Assembly: GCA_027405735.1 (NCBI GenBank)
Contig: JAPEHQ010000004.1
Span: 558,001-622,000 of the forward strand
Length of the DNA: 64,000 nucleotides
Source: Mucor racemosus
Lineage: Eukaryota > Mucoromycota > Mucoromycetes > Mucorales > Mucoraceae
Reading direction: 5' to 3'
The position numbers and the translations under genes are program-made. The notes under the pieces were generated by a model. It worked only from the letters and a program-made list of their open reading frames with translations. It did no database searches and had not been told where the DNA came from. Below, piece by piece: positions 44,345 through 58,000 of the stretch (position 1 is its first letter; every line of letters begins with the position of its first letter).

Positions 44345-45478
44345 AAAGCAAGGATGGTTACAATAGTGATTGCTCCATAAATTTGAATGATGCAGAAATG
44401 GCCAGCTTAAAATTGAAAAAGCGCATTTGAAATAAAAATAAGTCGAGAAAATACTAAGGTATTACAATGATGGTTATTAAGTAAAGTCTACTTTATTTTT
44501 CATTCTCTACCAGAATATCTAGGCTTTGGATCGTTGTGAAGACTTTTTTATTTTTTTATAAATTTTGTGAGAGCACTTTTTCTGTTATAGAGATTCATGA
44601 AGGGATGACAGGTATGCAAAACTAAAACCATGGGATAGTACTCATTAGCGTCTATCGAACGAATTTTATCTCGTCAAAAAATATTGATTTTCCATCGAGA
44701 AAATTGAGATTGAATGATTGGATTTTTGGTGATACAAAGAAGGATTTATTTTGGACGAGGATATACAAGGAAAATTTTTCGCCGACCAAAAAAAAATGTT
44801 AAAAAAAATTAATATCCCCACAAAAAATAGGGCTACAGCTACGTATAAATACTCATTTTGTAGATAATTTTGTTGCGCATAATGTAAAAATAAAATATTT
44901 TAGGGTTGCATTTGAATGAAGGGTGCTTTTTGATCAAAAACCGTTAAAATTTGACATTAAATTTACTAGGGATTTTATGAGAAAAATATTTTTAAAATTT
45001 ACACAGATCGATTCAGAATTAAAAACTGAACCCAAGATATTTAATACGCTAGTTCAACTTACTATGTGGTTTTGTGAGCAATTAAACATACAAGGTTTTT
45101 TTTGGATTTTTTTGGATTTTTTTTCCATTTGAACACTTTTTGGATTCAAGCTCAGTTACATGTGTATATCTGATTATACAATTTAATATGGTGATACTCA
45201 AAATCGGAGCGTGCCCCCATTTCAATAGATAATCAGGAAATGAAAAATGTAAGACTATACTTGAGATGCTACAGAATATTGACAAAAAAGTTATTTCTAT
45301 TTATCTTGGTTTTTCAGCGAGTATAAAGGTTTCAAAAGTGAAACACTTGTTTTCTCCCCGCTTAAAATTTCAATCTAAGATGTCAAATATCTCGAGTTTT
45401 TATAAGCTTGAAAATAATAGTTTCTAAGCTAAATCTTCTTGTTTTTCAATGTTTTATTACATATTAAAGTTTCAGGGA
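44345..45478 (+). repeat. Unclassified 1.1-kb repeat, family B, copy 2
   Basis: Direct copy of 45940-47068, the two separated by about 460 bp, and inverted to 37870-38965. The right edge, TTACATATTAAAGTTTCAG, continues in copy 1 but not in copy 3. It is the most diverged of the three by eye. Confidence 0.8.
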
Positions 45479-45939
45479 TGGTTTTTTTTTTGGACCCCCA
45501 AACCTCATAATGGTAAATCCTGTTTTTTTTGTTTTTCTATTTTGTAGTTTTAACAATTTGGAGAATTTTCACGTTTTTTTACAAAAGTATCGCTAGGAAT
45601 TAGGCAACCAAGTTTTCTGGGGTAAAATTGGCTGCTAAAAACGAATCTGCAATTTATTTTATTGTATCTATCAATTTCACCGAGATTTTTGTGGTATAAA
45701 TTTTGCTGGATTCTAGTATATACGCCTATGGCAACCCTTAAATTTCATTATAAAGTCTTACTTGAACACATAATAAAAGTTGTTGAACAATTTATTTCAC
45801 ACATTTTGATATATAATTCTAAACGTCAAGTCTAGTTTCAACAATTTTAGAAGGAAAAAACCAGTCAAAAAGCGTGAATATTTGTACTGGTAATCAATTT
45901 TAGCAGAACCTTGTTTTCAAAAACGGTGTCTATCCATTC
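45479..45939. other. Spacer between family B copies
   Basis: AT- and T-run-rich sequence similar in style to the repeats. Nothing identified. Confidence 0.45.
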
Positions 45940-47068
45940 AACATTGTCCCGGCTACAAATTTTATTAAATGAAGCAAGGATGGTTATTATAGTGATTGTT
46001 CCATAAATTTGAATGATGCAGAAATGGCCAGCTTAAAATTGAGAAACCGCATTTGAAATAAAAATAAGTCGAAAAGATACTAAGGTATTGCAATGATGGT
46101 TATTAAGTAAAGTCTACTTTATTTTTCATTCTCTATCAGGATATCTAGTTTTTGGATCGTTGTGGAGACTTTTTTATTTTTTTATAAAATTTGTGAGAGC
46201 ACTTTTTCTGTTATAGAGATCCATGAAGGGATGACAGGTATGCAAAACTAAAACCATAGGATAGTACGCATTAGCATCTATCTAACAAATTTTACCTCGT
46301 CAAAAAATATTGATTTTCCATCGAGAAAATTGAGATTGAAGGATTGATTTTTGGTGATGACAAAAAGGATCCATTTTGGACGAGGATATACAAGGGTAAA
46401 TTTTCGCCGACCAAAAAAAATGATCAAAAAAAATTAATATCCCCACAAAAAAATAGCGTTACAGCTACGTATAAATACTCATTCTGTAGATAATTTTGTT
46501 GCGCATAATGTGAAAATAAAATATTTTAGGGTTGCATTTGAATGAAGGGTACTTTTTGATCAAAAACCGTTAAAATTTGACATGAAATTTACTAGAGATT
46601 TTATGAGAAAAACATTTTCAAAACCTACAACAATCGATTCAAAATTAAAAACTGAACCCAAGATATTTAATACGCTAGTTCAACTTACTATGTGGTTTTG
46701 TGAGCAATTAAACATACAAGGTTTTTTTTGGATTTTTTTGGATTTTTTTTCCATTTGAACACTTTTTGAATTGAAGCTCAGTCACCTGTGCATATCTGAT
46801 TATACAATTTTATATGGTGATATTCAAAATTGGAGCGTGCCCCCATTTCAATAGATAATCAGGAAATGAAAAATGTAGGGCTATACTTGATATGCTACAG
46901 AATATTAACAAAAGACTTATTTCTATTCATGTTACTTTCTCAGCGAGTATAAAGGCTTCAAATGTGAAATACTTGCTTTTACCCCCTTAAAAACTCAACC
47001 AAAGATGCCAAATATCTCGAGATTTTAATAAGCTTGCACTTGAAGGTTTCTAAGCTAAGTCTTCTTGT
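45940..47068 (+). repeat. Unclassified 1.1-kb repeat, family B, copy 3
   Basis: Starts ATTCAACATTGTCCCGGC, as does copy 2 (44309 onward, one change), and ends CTTGTTTTTCAATGTTTTA. By eye it is closer to copy 1 than to copy 2. Immediately to the right begins the sequence related to 42420-43000. Confidence 0.8.
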
Positions 47069-47544
47069 TTTTCAATGTTTTACATATAGCAGTATATGTC
47101 GTCAATCTTCTAGCCCTAGTATCTCAATTAGCCGTACCATACATACCCACTGTAATGATAATACAAAGCGGTATAAGAAGGTAACGCTGAATGTATGTTG
47201 AGTTATTCTTGAAAATAGTGGTAGCAAATATCGTATTCTTGAATTTGGCAAGTTCCCGATTTAGGTATATTTTAAAAGCACGAAGAAACACTTAATGCAT
47301 GAAAACATCAACAATTGTAGACAAATACAGCATAGATAAGCGCTATTATTTTCAAACATTCTGCAATAGCCGCACAAGCTCAACTCTTTACTTGTCGTAT
47401 TCGGTATTAATGATTGCCAAGTGAAAATGATTCGTTTCTTATAAAATACTGATCTTTAAACTTCTGTAAAGCACGTAAAACAATATAATCTGTATTGACT
47501 TCATAGTACTTCAACTCTCGGCGTTGTGTAAATATTTTGATGCG
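47069..47544. other. Spacer, partly related to 42420-42660
   Basis: The first 250 bp pair with 42420-42660. The rest shows nothing recognisable. Confidence 0.45.
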
Positions 47545-48522
47545 AATAGATAGCCTATTTGAGGTAAGTTATATTGACCATAATTGAAACCAATAGTAGT
47601 CTTGATCCGGTAATTGTAAGATGCCACCAACAACAATATATCCAAGAATGTCCGCGTAAAAGCCAAAAATTAGTTTTGGTTCAATGCTCTACATCAAAAG
47701 TATTGAATGCCATGCATCCATATATATATATGTGTGTGTGCTATATATAGAGATCACCTCTCGCTCCTCTTTTGTATACAAAATATCTCACAATCCTGTA
47801 TTATAACACATTGATTTCTCTGCGTTACGGCATGTTTGAAATGCTAAAAATATATCAAACAATTGGTCTTGTCTCAGAGATATTTCCTGTTGTATTTTTT
47901 CATGTTTTCTTTAATTTCTTCATGAGAGGTAGTAAGGGAAAATTGATGAAAATCGTTTAATCGAATTTTACTGGGCAAAAAACGACATATTATATTATAT
48001 TATATATTAATGAAAAATGAGCACTTGAATCTAGTGCACAACATGCAATTGCGTATTTGGATATGTATTAATCGAAGTTTTGAGTTTTTGACTAGATAAG
48101 CTTATATGCTGCCTACATTAGCTATAGTATTTTTTGAGCAATTACACAAAAGGTGATTAGAGACCACTTGAAAAATGTGGACAAATAGTGGTATCAGATT
48201 TAGAGGTACAAAATCGTTGATATTGCAGCTAATGGATATATATTCAAACAACAACAACAAAAAAAACCCTGAAATACAGAGGATAGAATACAACATCAAT
48301 TTTAGCTATTTTTTTGGCATATTGTCAAATAGATTGGATTATTAAAACTCTTTAAAAATTGGATGGCGATTTTTTTTTCCAAATCGAGGAGCATTGAAGA
48401 GGTTATATTTTGTTTATTTGAAAGAATGGGGGTTATATAGGATCATCCAACTCTATCTACATTCAAGTCTACTAATGTAGTAACAACACTTTTTTTTATT
48501 TACAGTAATCATATCCAGTTAT
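47545..48522 (+). repeat. Left arm of inverted repeat flanking AACS-SLX4
   Basis: About 0.98 kb, running from GAATAGATAGCC to TTTATTTACAGTAATCAT. It is the reverse complement of 53757-54720, with few changes. It includes a TATATATGTGTGTGTG microsatellite and the inverted word CTACATTCAAGTCTACTAATGTAG. No transposase, LTR or clear terminal repeat was found. Confidence 0.88.
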
Positions 48523-49369
48523 TATTATGCAAACCATCTCAATTACTCACATTTGAAACATGTTTATAAAAAATGGTGCGTATCTTTTCCAAAACAAATC
48601 TTAAAAATATCAATCGCATTTTAAAGAGAGTTTAATGCAAATTATTTGTCCACATTTTATACAGATAAATGCAGAATCCAAAGCTGCACAAAATTTTTCT
48701 ATTATTTCAGGAACCAAAAACAGCGGAGTTGTAACACAGATCAATAGTGGTTAAATCCACTGAAATGGTAAAATTTACGTATGTCTGAAGCATATTTAGG
48801 GCAAAAAGGTTGATTATTTCATTAAAGACATGTGAATAACTTGAGCGAAATTAAAGTTCTTTATCGTATGCCAGAAAAAATACATTATTAATTATGAAAC
48901 TTATTCGGCAATGAATCTACTTTGTCAAACCTTCAATAATACATTAAATATCTATATTTTTTATATCAAATAAAGATATACAGATCCATGAGAATTTATT
49001 TGCATCGCTTTTGTATAGTTGTACGAAAACACGGACGTTCGCAGATAATAACGTATCCATAAAATGCCGATATAAACCCATATATTCACGTTTCCAGGCA
49101 TAAATAAGCACTTTTTGCGGTATTTCTGCAGAGTTTATCGAGTACAGTTCATTTTAGATGTATTATATGAGTTCACTACAGCTTTAATGATAGTTTGACA
49201 TTAGTCAAACATGCTTTAGCAAAGTGACTGGTTAAGCTATTTGATTAAACGCCTGATGGCCGTGGAAGAGCATGTCAAATTATCCCACGGTCTGAAATTA
49301 AGAAGGGACTTTTTGAGAAGTGCAAGATGTTTTCATCTTCTTTTTTTCATATATATCATTTGAATAAAC
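48523..49369. other. Intergenic, upstream of AACS
   Basis: No gene. Contains the AACS promoter and 5' leader. The 66-residue minus-strand frame at 49298-49498 overlaps AACS exon 1 and is a shadow. Confidence 0.6.
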
Positions 49370-51810
49370 ATGATTTCTGTTGCCACTATCGTCCCTGAAA
49401 ACATATTGACTACTGAACCAAAATGCCTTTGGAAGCCTTCCCATCCTGAGGATACTCACATGGAGAAATTCCGCCAACTCATGCAATCCAAGCATCAAGA
49501 TGTTAAACTGGGTATGAAATAAGAGTCTTGCAAATCAAGCATTACATATTTAACAGTTTGTGTAGGTAACTATGATGAACTCTGGAAATGGTCTGTCGAA
49601 TATCCAGAATTGTTCTGGTCTGAAGTTTGGGATTATACAAATATCATTTCATCCAAAAAAGGTGACCATGTCATTGATAAAACTATGGATATGGATGCAA
49701 TCCCTGAATGGTTTAATGAGTCTCGACTTAATTTTGCCGAGAATTTATTGTGGTGCAGACGTTCTGATAAAACTGCCATTGTAGCTACTGGTATGTCGAT
49801 GAAAAAGATTACTTTTTGTATGAAAATTAACATCAAATTGTAGGCGAAGGACATGAGAAGCGTTTCATCAGTTACGAACAATTGTACAATGATGTATTGA
49901 AATTTGCTGAAGCTTTAAAGTCACTCGGTGTAGTAAAAGGCGATCGTGTTGCTGCCTACATTCCTAATTGTGCAGAGGCTATTATCGCCATGCTTGCAAC
50001 TACTAGCATTGGTGCTCTTTGGAGGTAAGTTTTATATGATTTTGCAAGGCAATATTGCGTTAAGATATTAACCCCTTTTTCTCAATTAGCTCTACTTCAC
50101 CTGATTTCGGAACTACAGTAAGAATTCACTTTTTTTTCATTACATCGTGGGAAAAAATTGACGCTAATTTCTTTTCATAGGGCGTTCTTGATCGCTTCAC
50201 TCAAATCCAACCCAAGGTATTGATATCTGTAAATGCTGTCATTTACAATGGTAAAACTTTGAATCATGTCCCCAAGTTAAAGATTGTTGTTGAAGGTAAC
50301 GATTCCGTATGATTTGGTGATATTTGTTATTAACAAAATGTATTTAAAAAGGTCTTCCATGTCTCGAAAAGGTTGTCTTGATCCCATTTGTTGGTGAATT
50401 AGAGGAGCCTGAGAAATATGAAATTCCTTCTTTAGTTTCTTGGTCTAACTTTTTAAACACTGTACCTTCAGAAAAGTTGCCTACTGATATCCAATTTGAA
50501 CAATTGCCATTCAATCATCCTGCATTTGTGTTGTTTAGTTCAGGAACTACAGGTTTGCCTAAATGTATTGTTCATTCTGGTGCTGGTCTTTTACTTCAAT
50601 TAAAGAAAGAACACATCATTCATGGTGATATGACCCCTGATGATGTGCTCTTTTATTATACTACTACTGGCTGGATGATGTGGAACTGGCTTGTTTCTGC
50701 TCTCAGTGTTGGTGCCACCATCGTTCTCTGGGATGGAAGTCCATTCAAACCTTCTCCTATCTGTTTGTGGGAGTTATCTGATGAATTAAATGTTACTCAT
50801 TTCGGTACTTCTGCAAAGTATATTCAATCACTTCAAGAAGCCAATGTTCATCCTAGTAAGTTGTATTTAATATTACGAGATATCAGTTATTAAAATTCAT
50901 CTCATCGTAGTGGATATGTGTAAACTTGATTCTCTCAAGGCTGTCTATTCAACCGGATCTCCTTTAAAGCCCGAAAGTTTCGATTTCGTTTATGAGCATA
51001 TCAAAAAGGATATCATGTTGGGTAGCATTACTGGTGGTACTGATATTTGCTCCTTGTTTGCTGGTCATAACGCTGCACTTCCTGTATATCGTGGTGAAAT
51101 CCAATGTGTTTGCTTAGGTATGAACATTCAAGCATGGTCCGACTTTAACAAGCCTGTTTATGCCAATGCTGCAGATCTCGTTTGTGTTACTCCATTCCCT
51201 TGTATGCCAGTTTGCATGTATGGTGATGGTCCCGAGAGAGCTAAATATAAGAGCGCTTATTTTGACGTGTATCCTCATATCTGGTATCATGGCGATTTCG
51301 TCTGGATCAATCCCAATACTGGCGGTGTTGTTATGCTTGGTAGATCCGATGGTACATTGAATCCAAATGGTGTTCGTTTTGGTAGTGCCGAAATTTACAA
51401 TGTTGTAGATAAATTCAATGTAGATGGTGGCATTGAGGATTCTCTTTGTGTTGGTCAAAAAATCAAGGGTGAAGACGATGAAAGAGTTGTATTATTCTTA
51501 AAGATGAAAGATGGTAGTGTTTCTATTTCTGATGAATTGGCCAAAAAGCTTAAGGTTACCATTCGTGGTGAATTAAGTCCTAGACATGTACCCGCATTTA
51601 TCCTTGCAATTAAAGATATTCCTGTAAGTTTATAATTCCAAACAGTAAACAATTAACTAATTAAGCATATATTAGTACACTATAAACGGAAAGAAGGTTG
51701 AAGTAGCTGTCAAGAAGATTCTCGGTGGTCAAAAGGTTACTGCTACCGGTACTTTGAGCAATCCTGAGAGCCTTGATCTCTATTATAATATCCCTGAATT
51801 AGCTCAATAA
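49370..51810 (+). CDS. AACS: Acetoacetyl-CoA synthetase
   Basis: Cytosolic ligase (EC 6.2.1.16) that turns acetoacetate, ATP and CoA into acetoacetyl-CoA for sterol and fatty acid synthesis. Eight exons (49370-49511, 49566-49790, 49844-50024, 50090-50117, 50181-50295, 50352-50855, 50911-51623, 51676-51810) total 2043 bases, exactly 680 residues, close to the 650-670 of the family. Family features: the N-terminal LWKPS and [12 protein letters not shown]...VWDY block, the AMP-binding loop [55 protein letters not shown], and [20 protein letters not shown]. The catalytic Lys motif is near the C terminus ([16 protein letters not shown]). Exon 4 is only 28 bases. All catalytic motifs look intact. 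Confidence 0.96.
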
Positions 51811-52013
51811 TATATATATATATATAAACTTATATCATAACTGTAGAAATAATTGATTTTACTTGTATTCACTGCTAGAATAAAAAATTGAACACATATT
51901 ATTATGGAACCCGAGTTGTGTAACTCTATAGACTTCTTGTGTTCTGAACTAAAAGGGAACGGACTGCGCATCTCCGTTTTGATTGTCTCTTTTCTTCAGT
52001 TTGTTCCTTTATC

Positions 52014-53724
52014 ATGACGTTAAAGCGCTCACCTAATCTTGAAGATAACCGTGGAATCAAAAGACGTCGAACTACTGTTTCTACAACACCTTCAACTCCC
52101 AATGATACAACTAATATGGAATGTTCAACATGTGTAAGAGAAACTGGATATACCAACAGCGATTGCATAAACGTAGACTTGACACCATCAACGTACTTTC
52201 GTTTGGCCGTACTTATAGGAGATCCTACAGAAGCTGGTTTATTACAAAAAGATGAAGATGAAACAATCAAGTTACTTGCCAGTTATGCTCATCAACTTGC
52301 TGTTGAATCAGAATTAACATTGAACGCAATTTTAATGTTGTACCCACTTCTTTCAAACTATAATGAACAAGGCCTATCAAAGTTGATTTCTGTAGTAAAA
52401 AAAACAAGACTACATCAAGCGAGAGAACTTAAATTCATCAACTCATGTCTTGGAAATGTCAAGGTAAGTTGAATTTATTTGCAAATTCATTGAAGGTTCT
52501 AACAATGCTAGCTTTTGTTAGAGTTCAACGATTGCTTTGGTAAAATCTCAATTTGAAAGCGGTATCAAAGAAAGGATTGATTTGAACAAAATTATGCTGT
52601 CTGATATTCGATATGCAAGACTTTTTCCCCTTTTGTGTTATTTGAAAGATGCGAGTGTAAGTTGTAAAGTAAACCAAAGAAACACATTGTTTAACATGAT
52701 TTATTACAGACTGCGCCTGTGGATAATATTATTTCAATAGACCAAGATGATTCACAGGATATTACAACCCAAGATTATTTACAAGCAAGCAACAATTACG
52801 AAATTATTCAAGACAGTGATAATGAATTATTGGATTCAAGTGAATTAATTATCGACATGACACAAGATTCGCATGCATTCGTACTTGCGCCATCAGTTCC
52901 TGATAATTCTTCATATCACTTTCAATCAAGCTCTCTAGCAGAACAAGAAGAGATTTACAATTTCGATTCAGAAGCTGGAGCCACAGACCTTTTTGGTTCA
53001 AGACATAGTTCACAATCTGTTGATCGCAATGCTTCATTTTATGCACCTTTGAATCTACCATCACCTGTATCAAAAAACTCATCTACCATTTCATTGCCCA
53101 TTTTAGACTCTCAATCTGAATTACCTATATCTCAATCTCATGTATCAACATCCAGCACTTCACTCCCTAATATTGGAGACTCACAAAAGAATATACCTGA
53201 ATACGAAGAACTTACAACAGCCGAATTGAAGGCTAAAGTGAGTTCATACGGATTCAAAAAGTCTAACAACAGGGCTAAAATGATCACGGATCTACAGAAT
53301 GTATTTGCTTCTATCAGCAGCCAAACTAATTCTCAACAAGCATGCATTCAAAGCACCTCAGCACAAGAACTACCAGAGTCTAGCAGTAGTCAAACTGGAA
53401 GCCTTGATCCGAATAAAAGAAAAGAAATTATTACACATTTGAAATCAAATCCAGAGATTTGGAAAAAAATAGCAATGTATAATGTAAGAGCAGGATATAT
53501 AGACATTCCCTTTACTTTTACTAACATTAAAATGTATTTATAGACTGTTTCTATTGATGAATGCATAGTTGGAATCAATTGTAAGCGACGTGAAATGAAG
53601 ATGGTCCTGGACGAATTTGTAAGCGTCTTTAGTCAAATGAATGGTATTTATGTGTACCTAATATTCTTCGTGTATTTAGGCTGCAGCAAAAGGAACAAAC
53701 AAACGATATCAATCTAAAAACTAA
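52014..53724 (+). CDS. SLX4: SLX4-like structure-specific endonuclease scaffold
   Basis: Five exons (52014-52463, 52522-52656, 52710-53483, 53544-53618, 53680-53724), all separated by phase-0 introns, give 492 residues. The C-terminal part has the two hallmark blocks of SLX4: a SAP-like segment, TTAELKAKVSSYGFKKSNNR followed by AKMITDLQNVF, and the final small domain RKEIITHLKSNPEIWKKIAM followed by CKRREMKMVLDEF, which binds the SLX1 nuclease. The first 200 residues include a helical block (YFRLAVLIGDPTEAGLLQKD) that I do not recognise; the middle is Ser- and Asp-rich. Known SLX4 scaffolds nucleases that cut branched DNA in recombination and fork repair. The protein is short compared with animal SLX4 but similar to yeast. 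The gene lies 203 bp after AACS on the same strand. Confidence 0.82.
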
Positions 53725-53756
53725 ACATGATTGAACACCTTGAAATGTATAGTTGC

Positions 53757-54720
53757 GTAATGATTAATGTAAATAAAAAAAGTACTGCTACTACATTAGT
53801 AGACTTGAATGTAGATAGAGTTGGATGATCCTATATAGCCCCCATTCTTTCAAATGAACAAAATATAACCTCTTCAATGCTCCTCGATTTGGAAAAAAAA
53901 ATCGCCATCCAATTTTTAAAGAGTTTTAATAATCCAATCTATTTGACAATATGCCAAAAAAATAGCTAAAATTGATGTTGTATTCTATCCTCTGTATTTC
54001 AGGGTTTTTTTTGTTGTTGTTGTTTGAATATATATCCATTATCTGCAATATCAACGATTTTGTGCCTCTAAATCTGATACCACTATTTGTCCACATTTTT
54101 CAAGTGGTCTCTAATCGCCTTTTGTGTAATTGCTCAAAAAATACTATAGCTAATGTAGGCAGCATATAAGCTTATCTAGTCAAAAACCCAAAACTTCGGT
54201 TAATACATATCCAAATACGCAATTGCATGTTGTGCACTAGATTCAAGTGCTCATTTTTCATTAATATATAATATAATAAAATATGTCGTTTTTTGCCCAG
54301 TAAAATTCGATTAAACGATTTTCATCAATTCTCCCTTACTACCCCTCATGAAAAAATGCAACAGGAAATAGCTCTGAGACGAGACCAATTGTTTGATATA
54401 TTTTTAGCATTTCAAGCATGCTGTAACGCAGAGAAATCAATGTGTTATAATACAGGATTTTGAGATATTTTGTATACAAAAGAGGAGCGAGAGGTGATCT
54501 CTATATATAACACACACACATATATATATGGATGCATGGCATTCAATACTTTTGATGTTGAGCATGGAACCAAAACTAATTTTTGGCTTTTACGCGGACA
54601 TTCTTGGGTATATTGTTGTTGGTGGCATCTTACAATTACCGGATCAAGACTACTATTGGTTTCAATTATGGTCAATGTAACTTGCCTCAAATACGGTAGG
54701 CTATCTATTCTCTGTACGGT
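53757..54720 (-). repeat. Right arm of inverted repeat flanking AACS-SLX4
   Basis: Reverse complement of 47545-48522. It begins 32 bp after the SLX4 stop codon, so the SLX4 3' untranslated region probably lies inside it. The frames 53972-54169 (+) here and 48102-48299 (-) in the left arm are nearly identical because the arms are nearly identical, not because of selection. Confidence 0.88.
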
Positions 54721-55047
54721 ACTGCCAAGGAGGCTAGAATTTTGGATGAAACTTGAAGCAACATTAGAATTGATTTTAAAATGTAAAGTAATGAAAGACG
54801 AGAGGAAGCTGCAAAACTGTAGAACTGAATTTGATTATTGGAAATCTAAACAGACTGTATGGAAATGCCAGGGAAGTCTTGATAGACTTGGAAAACTTGA
54901 AAAGGCAATTGCCTCTAATGAATGATCCAAAAAATAGCACATTAATTGTACTTGCAGGATGCTTTTTATTTATTTATATACACACATCTAATATACATTT
55001 TTTTCCTTTAGTTTAAAATTTTAGGGAGGGGAGGAGGTTTTTTTTTT
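54721..55047. other. Intergenic
   Basis: A long plus frame from 54470 continues to 54925 out of the repeat, but its composition and lack of features do not support a gene. The 3' untranslated region of the CSC1-like gene lies here. Confidence 0.5.
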
Positions 55048-58000
55048 TTACATTGTGTCTCCCTTTTTGATGAGGGGATCACTACTTTTTCTTGAATTCT
55101 GTGTATCAGGTCTAGAAATGGCATTAGCAACTTCTTCGTTATCTTCAGTTACAGTAGCAGGAGGAGGAGGGAAGATGGCAGGTGAACTAAGTCCACTATG
55201 TTTCATCTCTACTCGATGTTTAGGCATCAAGAAATTGTAATTAAAAGCGTGTGAATGTCTACGCTCAGGATGGTGATAATACACTTTATGAAGAGATCTT
55301 GCAGTTGACTTAACACTATCATCAGTATCTCCTCCACTACTACCTCCGCTATCTTGGCGATGAGGTTCTGGAATATCTCCACGTTCTACTTGATCTAATG
55401 TATCATCGTCAGTTTTATTTTGCTGATCTTTCAAGTGCTGTAAACGGAAATCTTCAGCAGGTGTATGCTCAACCTTGACATTGGATTTCTTGATTTGACC
55501 TCGTTTAAACATGGAGCGCAATACATTAATTTTAGGATGAGCAGGTTTACCAGTAACAATAGAGGCGGCATCATTGTGTGCAGCTTTACGGGACTCAAGG
55601 ATGAGTGCATCTTGATGTTCTTGATCAGTTTTGCTTTTGGGTGTAGAAGAAGCAGTAGCAGTAGCAGTAGCAGCAGCAGCATTTGTAGCATCGGCTGCTT
55701 TATTTTCATGCTCGACTTTTCGAAGAATCTCGGCCAAATGTTGTGCTAAATTACCACCGCTACCAGCATGATGATTATGGAAGAGATCAGACTTGCGACG
55801 TCCCACAGGAGGTCGATAAGCTTCTTCACCTTTAACAGGCAATTTAACAGGTAACCACAATTGCGGCAAATAGCCAACTAATAGAGGATTACCATACTTT
55901 TTGAGGCCAGCATCCAAAAGACCAGGATTAAGTTGCATTGGTGGTTGACGATAATCAGTCAATCTATCAGGAGTAGCTTCATAATCATCTTCATCCAATA
56001 CTACCTTGCGATGACGAGGGCGGACAATAGTAGATTTACTATCTGTTTTTGGTGCGGTATTAACAGCTGATAGAGCGGCCTTCTTCCAACGACTACGAAC
56101 TTCATTCTTTTTGTCTTCCTCTGCCTTCTTTTCTTCGATCAATCTGGCTTGTTTTTCAGCCTCATTTTCCACTTGTTCATCACAAGATGAATCATCTTCA
56201 TCAGATTCCTCATCGTCGGATGTGGGTAACTTTTGTTGGTTATCTCGAAGTAATTGCATGGGTAAATTATGTGCATTTTGGGAATACGCTTTACTTAAAA
56301 TGTAACGAAATAAGAAGGTGACAAAGATGAGAGGAACTATGAGACCACCGAGGATATAGTCTCCTCTGATCAAAAAGAGACCCAACATGGTCAGTTGAAA
56401 CAAGACAAGAGTAAAGATGATACGAGGGAGCACCATAGTCCAAAGTTTACCAGCTGCTTCGTAAGGACGAAAGTAAACTACAGATGTAAAAGTTAGCATA
56501 AATCATTTTTGATGCAAATGCATATTAAACTTACCATATAAGAATTGATATTTGTATACAACATAAGTGATGCAAAAGTACATTGTACCAAACAACAATA
56601 CTAATGGGCAAATGAGAGAATATTCAAATACAATAGCAAATACTAGTAAAGGAGCAGGATAACCAATACCATAATTGAAAGCCCATGGTGCACGGTTTTC
56701 CGCATATTCTCTGGGAGTACTACAGATGAACAAATGCTTGAAACCACGAACAATAATGGCACCAAGTAACAACATATTCAAGGGCATACTATAAAATAAT
56801 AATTTGTAAATTATCTAACGTATTAAAGTAAAAGTATTATGAACTTACATTAAAAAGCCTTGCAAAATTGTATAATTGATAAAGAAAGGAGCAAGCTAAA
56901 AAAAAAAAAAATTAAAGGTGAGCGATCCAAGATTTACCGGAAGCAATCGCATTATTTTACTTACTGTAGGCAAAACATTGGCCAAAAGTTTTGGAATTTC
57001 TTGAGGATCAGTAGCTACCATACCCACCAATGCCATTAATGCTTTACCAACAACAGAGTAAAAGATTAAGGTAAAGAAAATTAAGAAAAAGTATTGTTTA
57101 CTAAGTGTTGATTCAGCAACTGCGCTACGAGATCTCAAGCCCTGATAATAACCCATCGCTATTTTATCAAACAAAAATATTAGTATCGATATTGATATGG
57201 TTGTAATACATATATATCAACTTACCGTCAAAAAACAATGGTAAAATCGAAGTAAAAATATTAAGGATAAGAGGCGGGATGAATGAACCAAAAATCAACG
57301 AAACTGCCTCAATAGATTCTAAACGAGTACCAAGAGAGGGATTCAATTCCTTGATGGTTTCGATACTAAGGAATGATGAGATGGCAGTTACAGGTAAGAA
57401 CCAAGTAAGACAAATCAAGATAGTAATAGTCCAAATGATTGCTTCTCGGATAATTCTTTCACGACCACGGATAGCAATTGCACTCCATAACACATCTCTG
57501 GGTTCACAGGCCATACTTGTACGGCACATGAAGGGTTCGGGACTGATTGCGATTTGAGACGCGGTGACCTAATTAAGGAATTTAGCTTATTTGATACTTG
57601 TATAACATTTGTATTGCTTACAGCACTACTCATAGATTCAAAAGTAACAAAAGCGACGTTTGTCATTTCAAAATTAGGCGAACTTCTTCGATCCGTTACG
57701 ATTTTATCTAAATCATCAAACAATTTTGTATAATATTCAATAGCGTCGACTTTTTTGCCACCTATTCCCAAAAATCCACCAACACGAACAGTAGGACGTT
57801 TTGATTTTGCAGCCTTTTTTATATTCATAGGTTCCACAAGTCCCTTAAAGAAGGTAGTGTTTCCTAATTTCTTTCTTTTCTTGAGCTTCTTTACTTTTAA
57901 AGTGGATGATCCTTCGGATTTTTCATTTTCATCAAGCTGTTGTTGTTCTTCTTCTTCTTCCTCATCACTACTACTATCAGGTCTTTTTTCTGCTAAATCC

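Noticed and set aside
48102..48299. A 65-residue protein conserved with 53972-54169
   Set aside because: It is identical only because the whole inverted repeat arms are nearly identical; it has no family features.
54470..54925. 151-residue plus-strand protein
   Set aside because: It starts inside the inverted repeat arm and crosses its border; the left arm counterpart is broken, and no motif is present.
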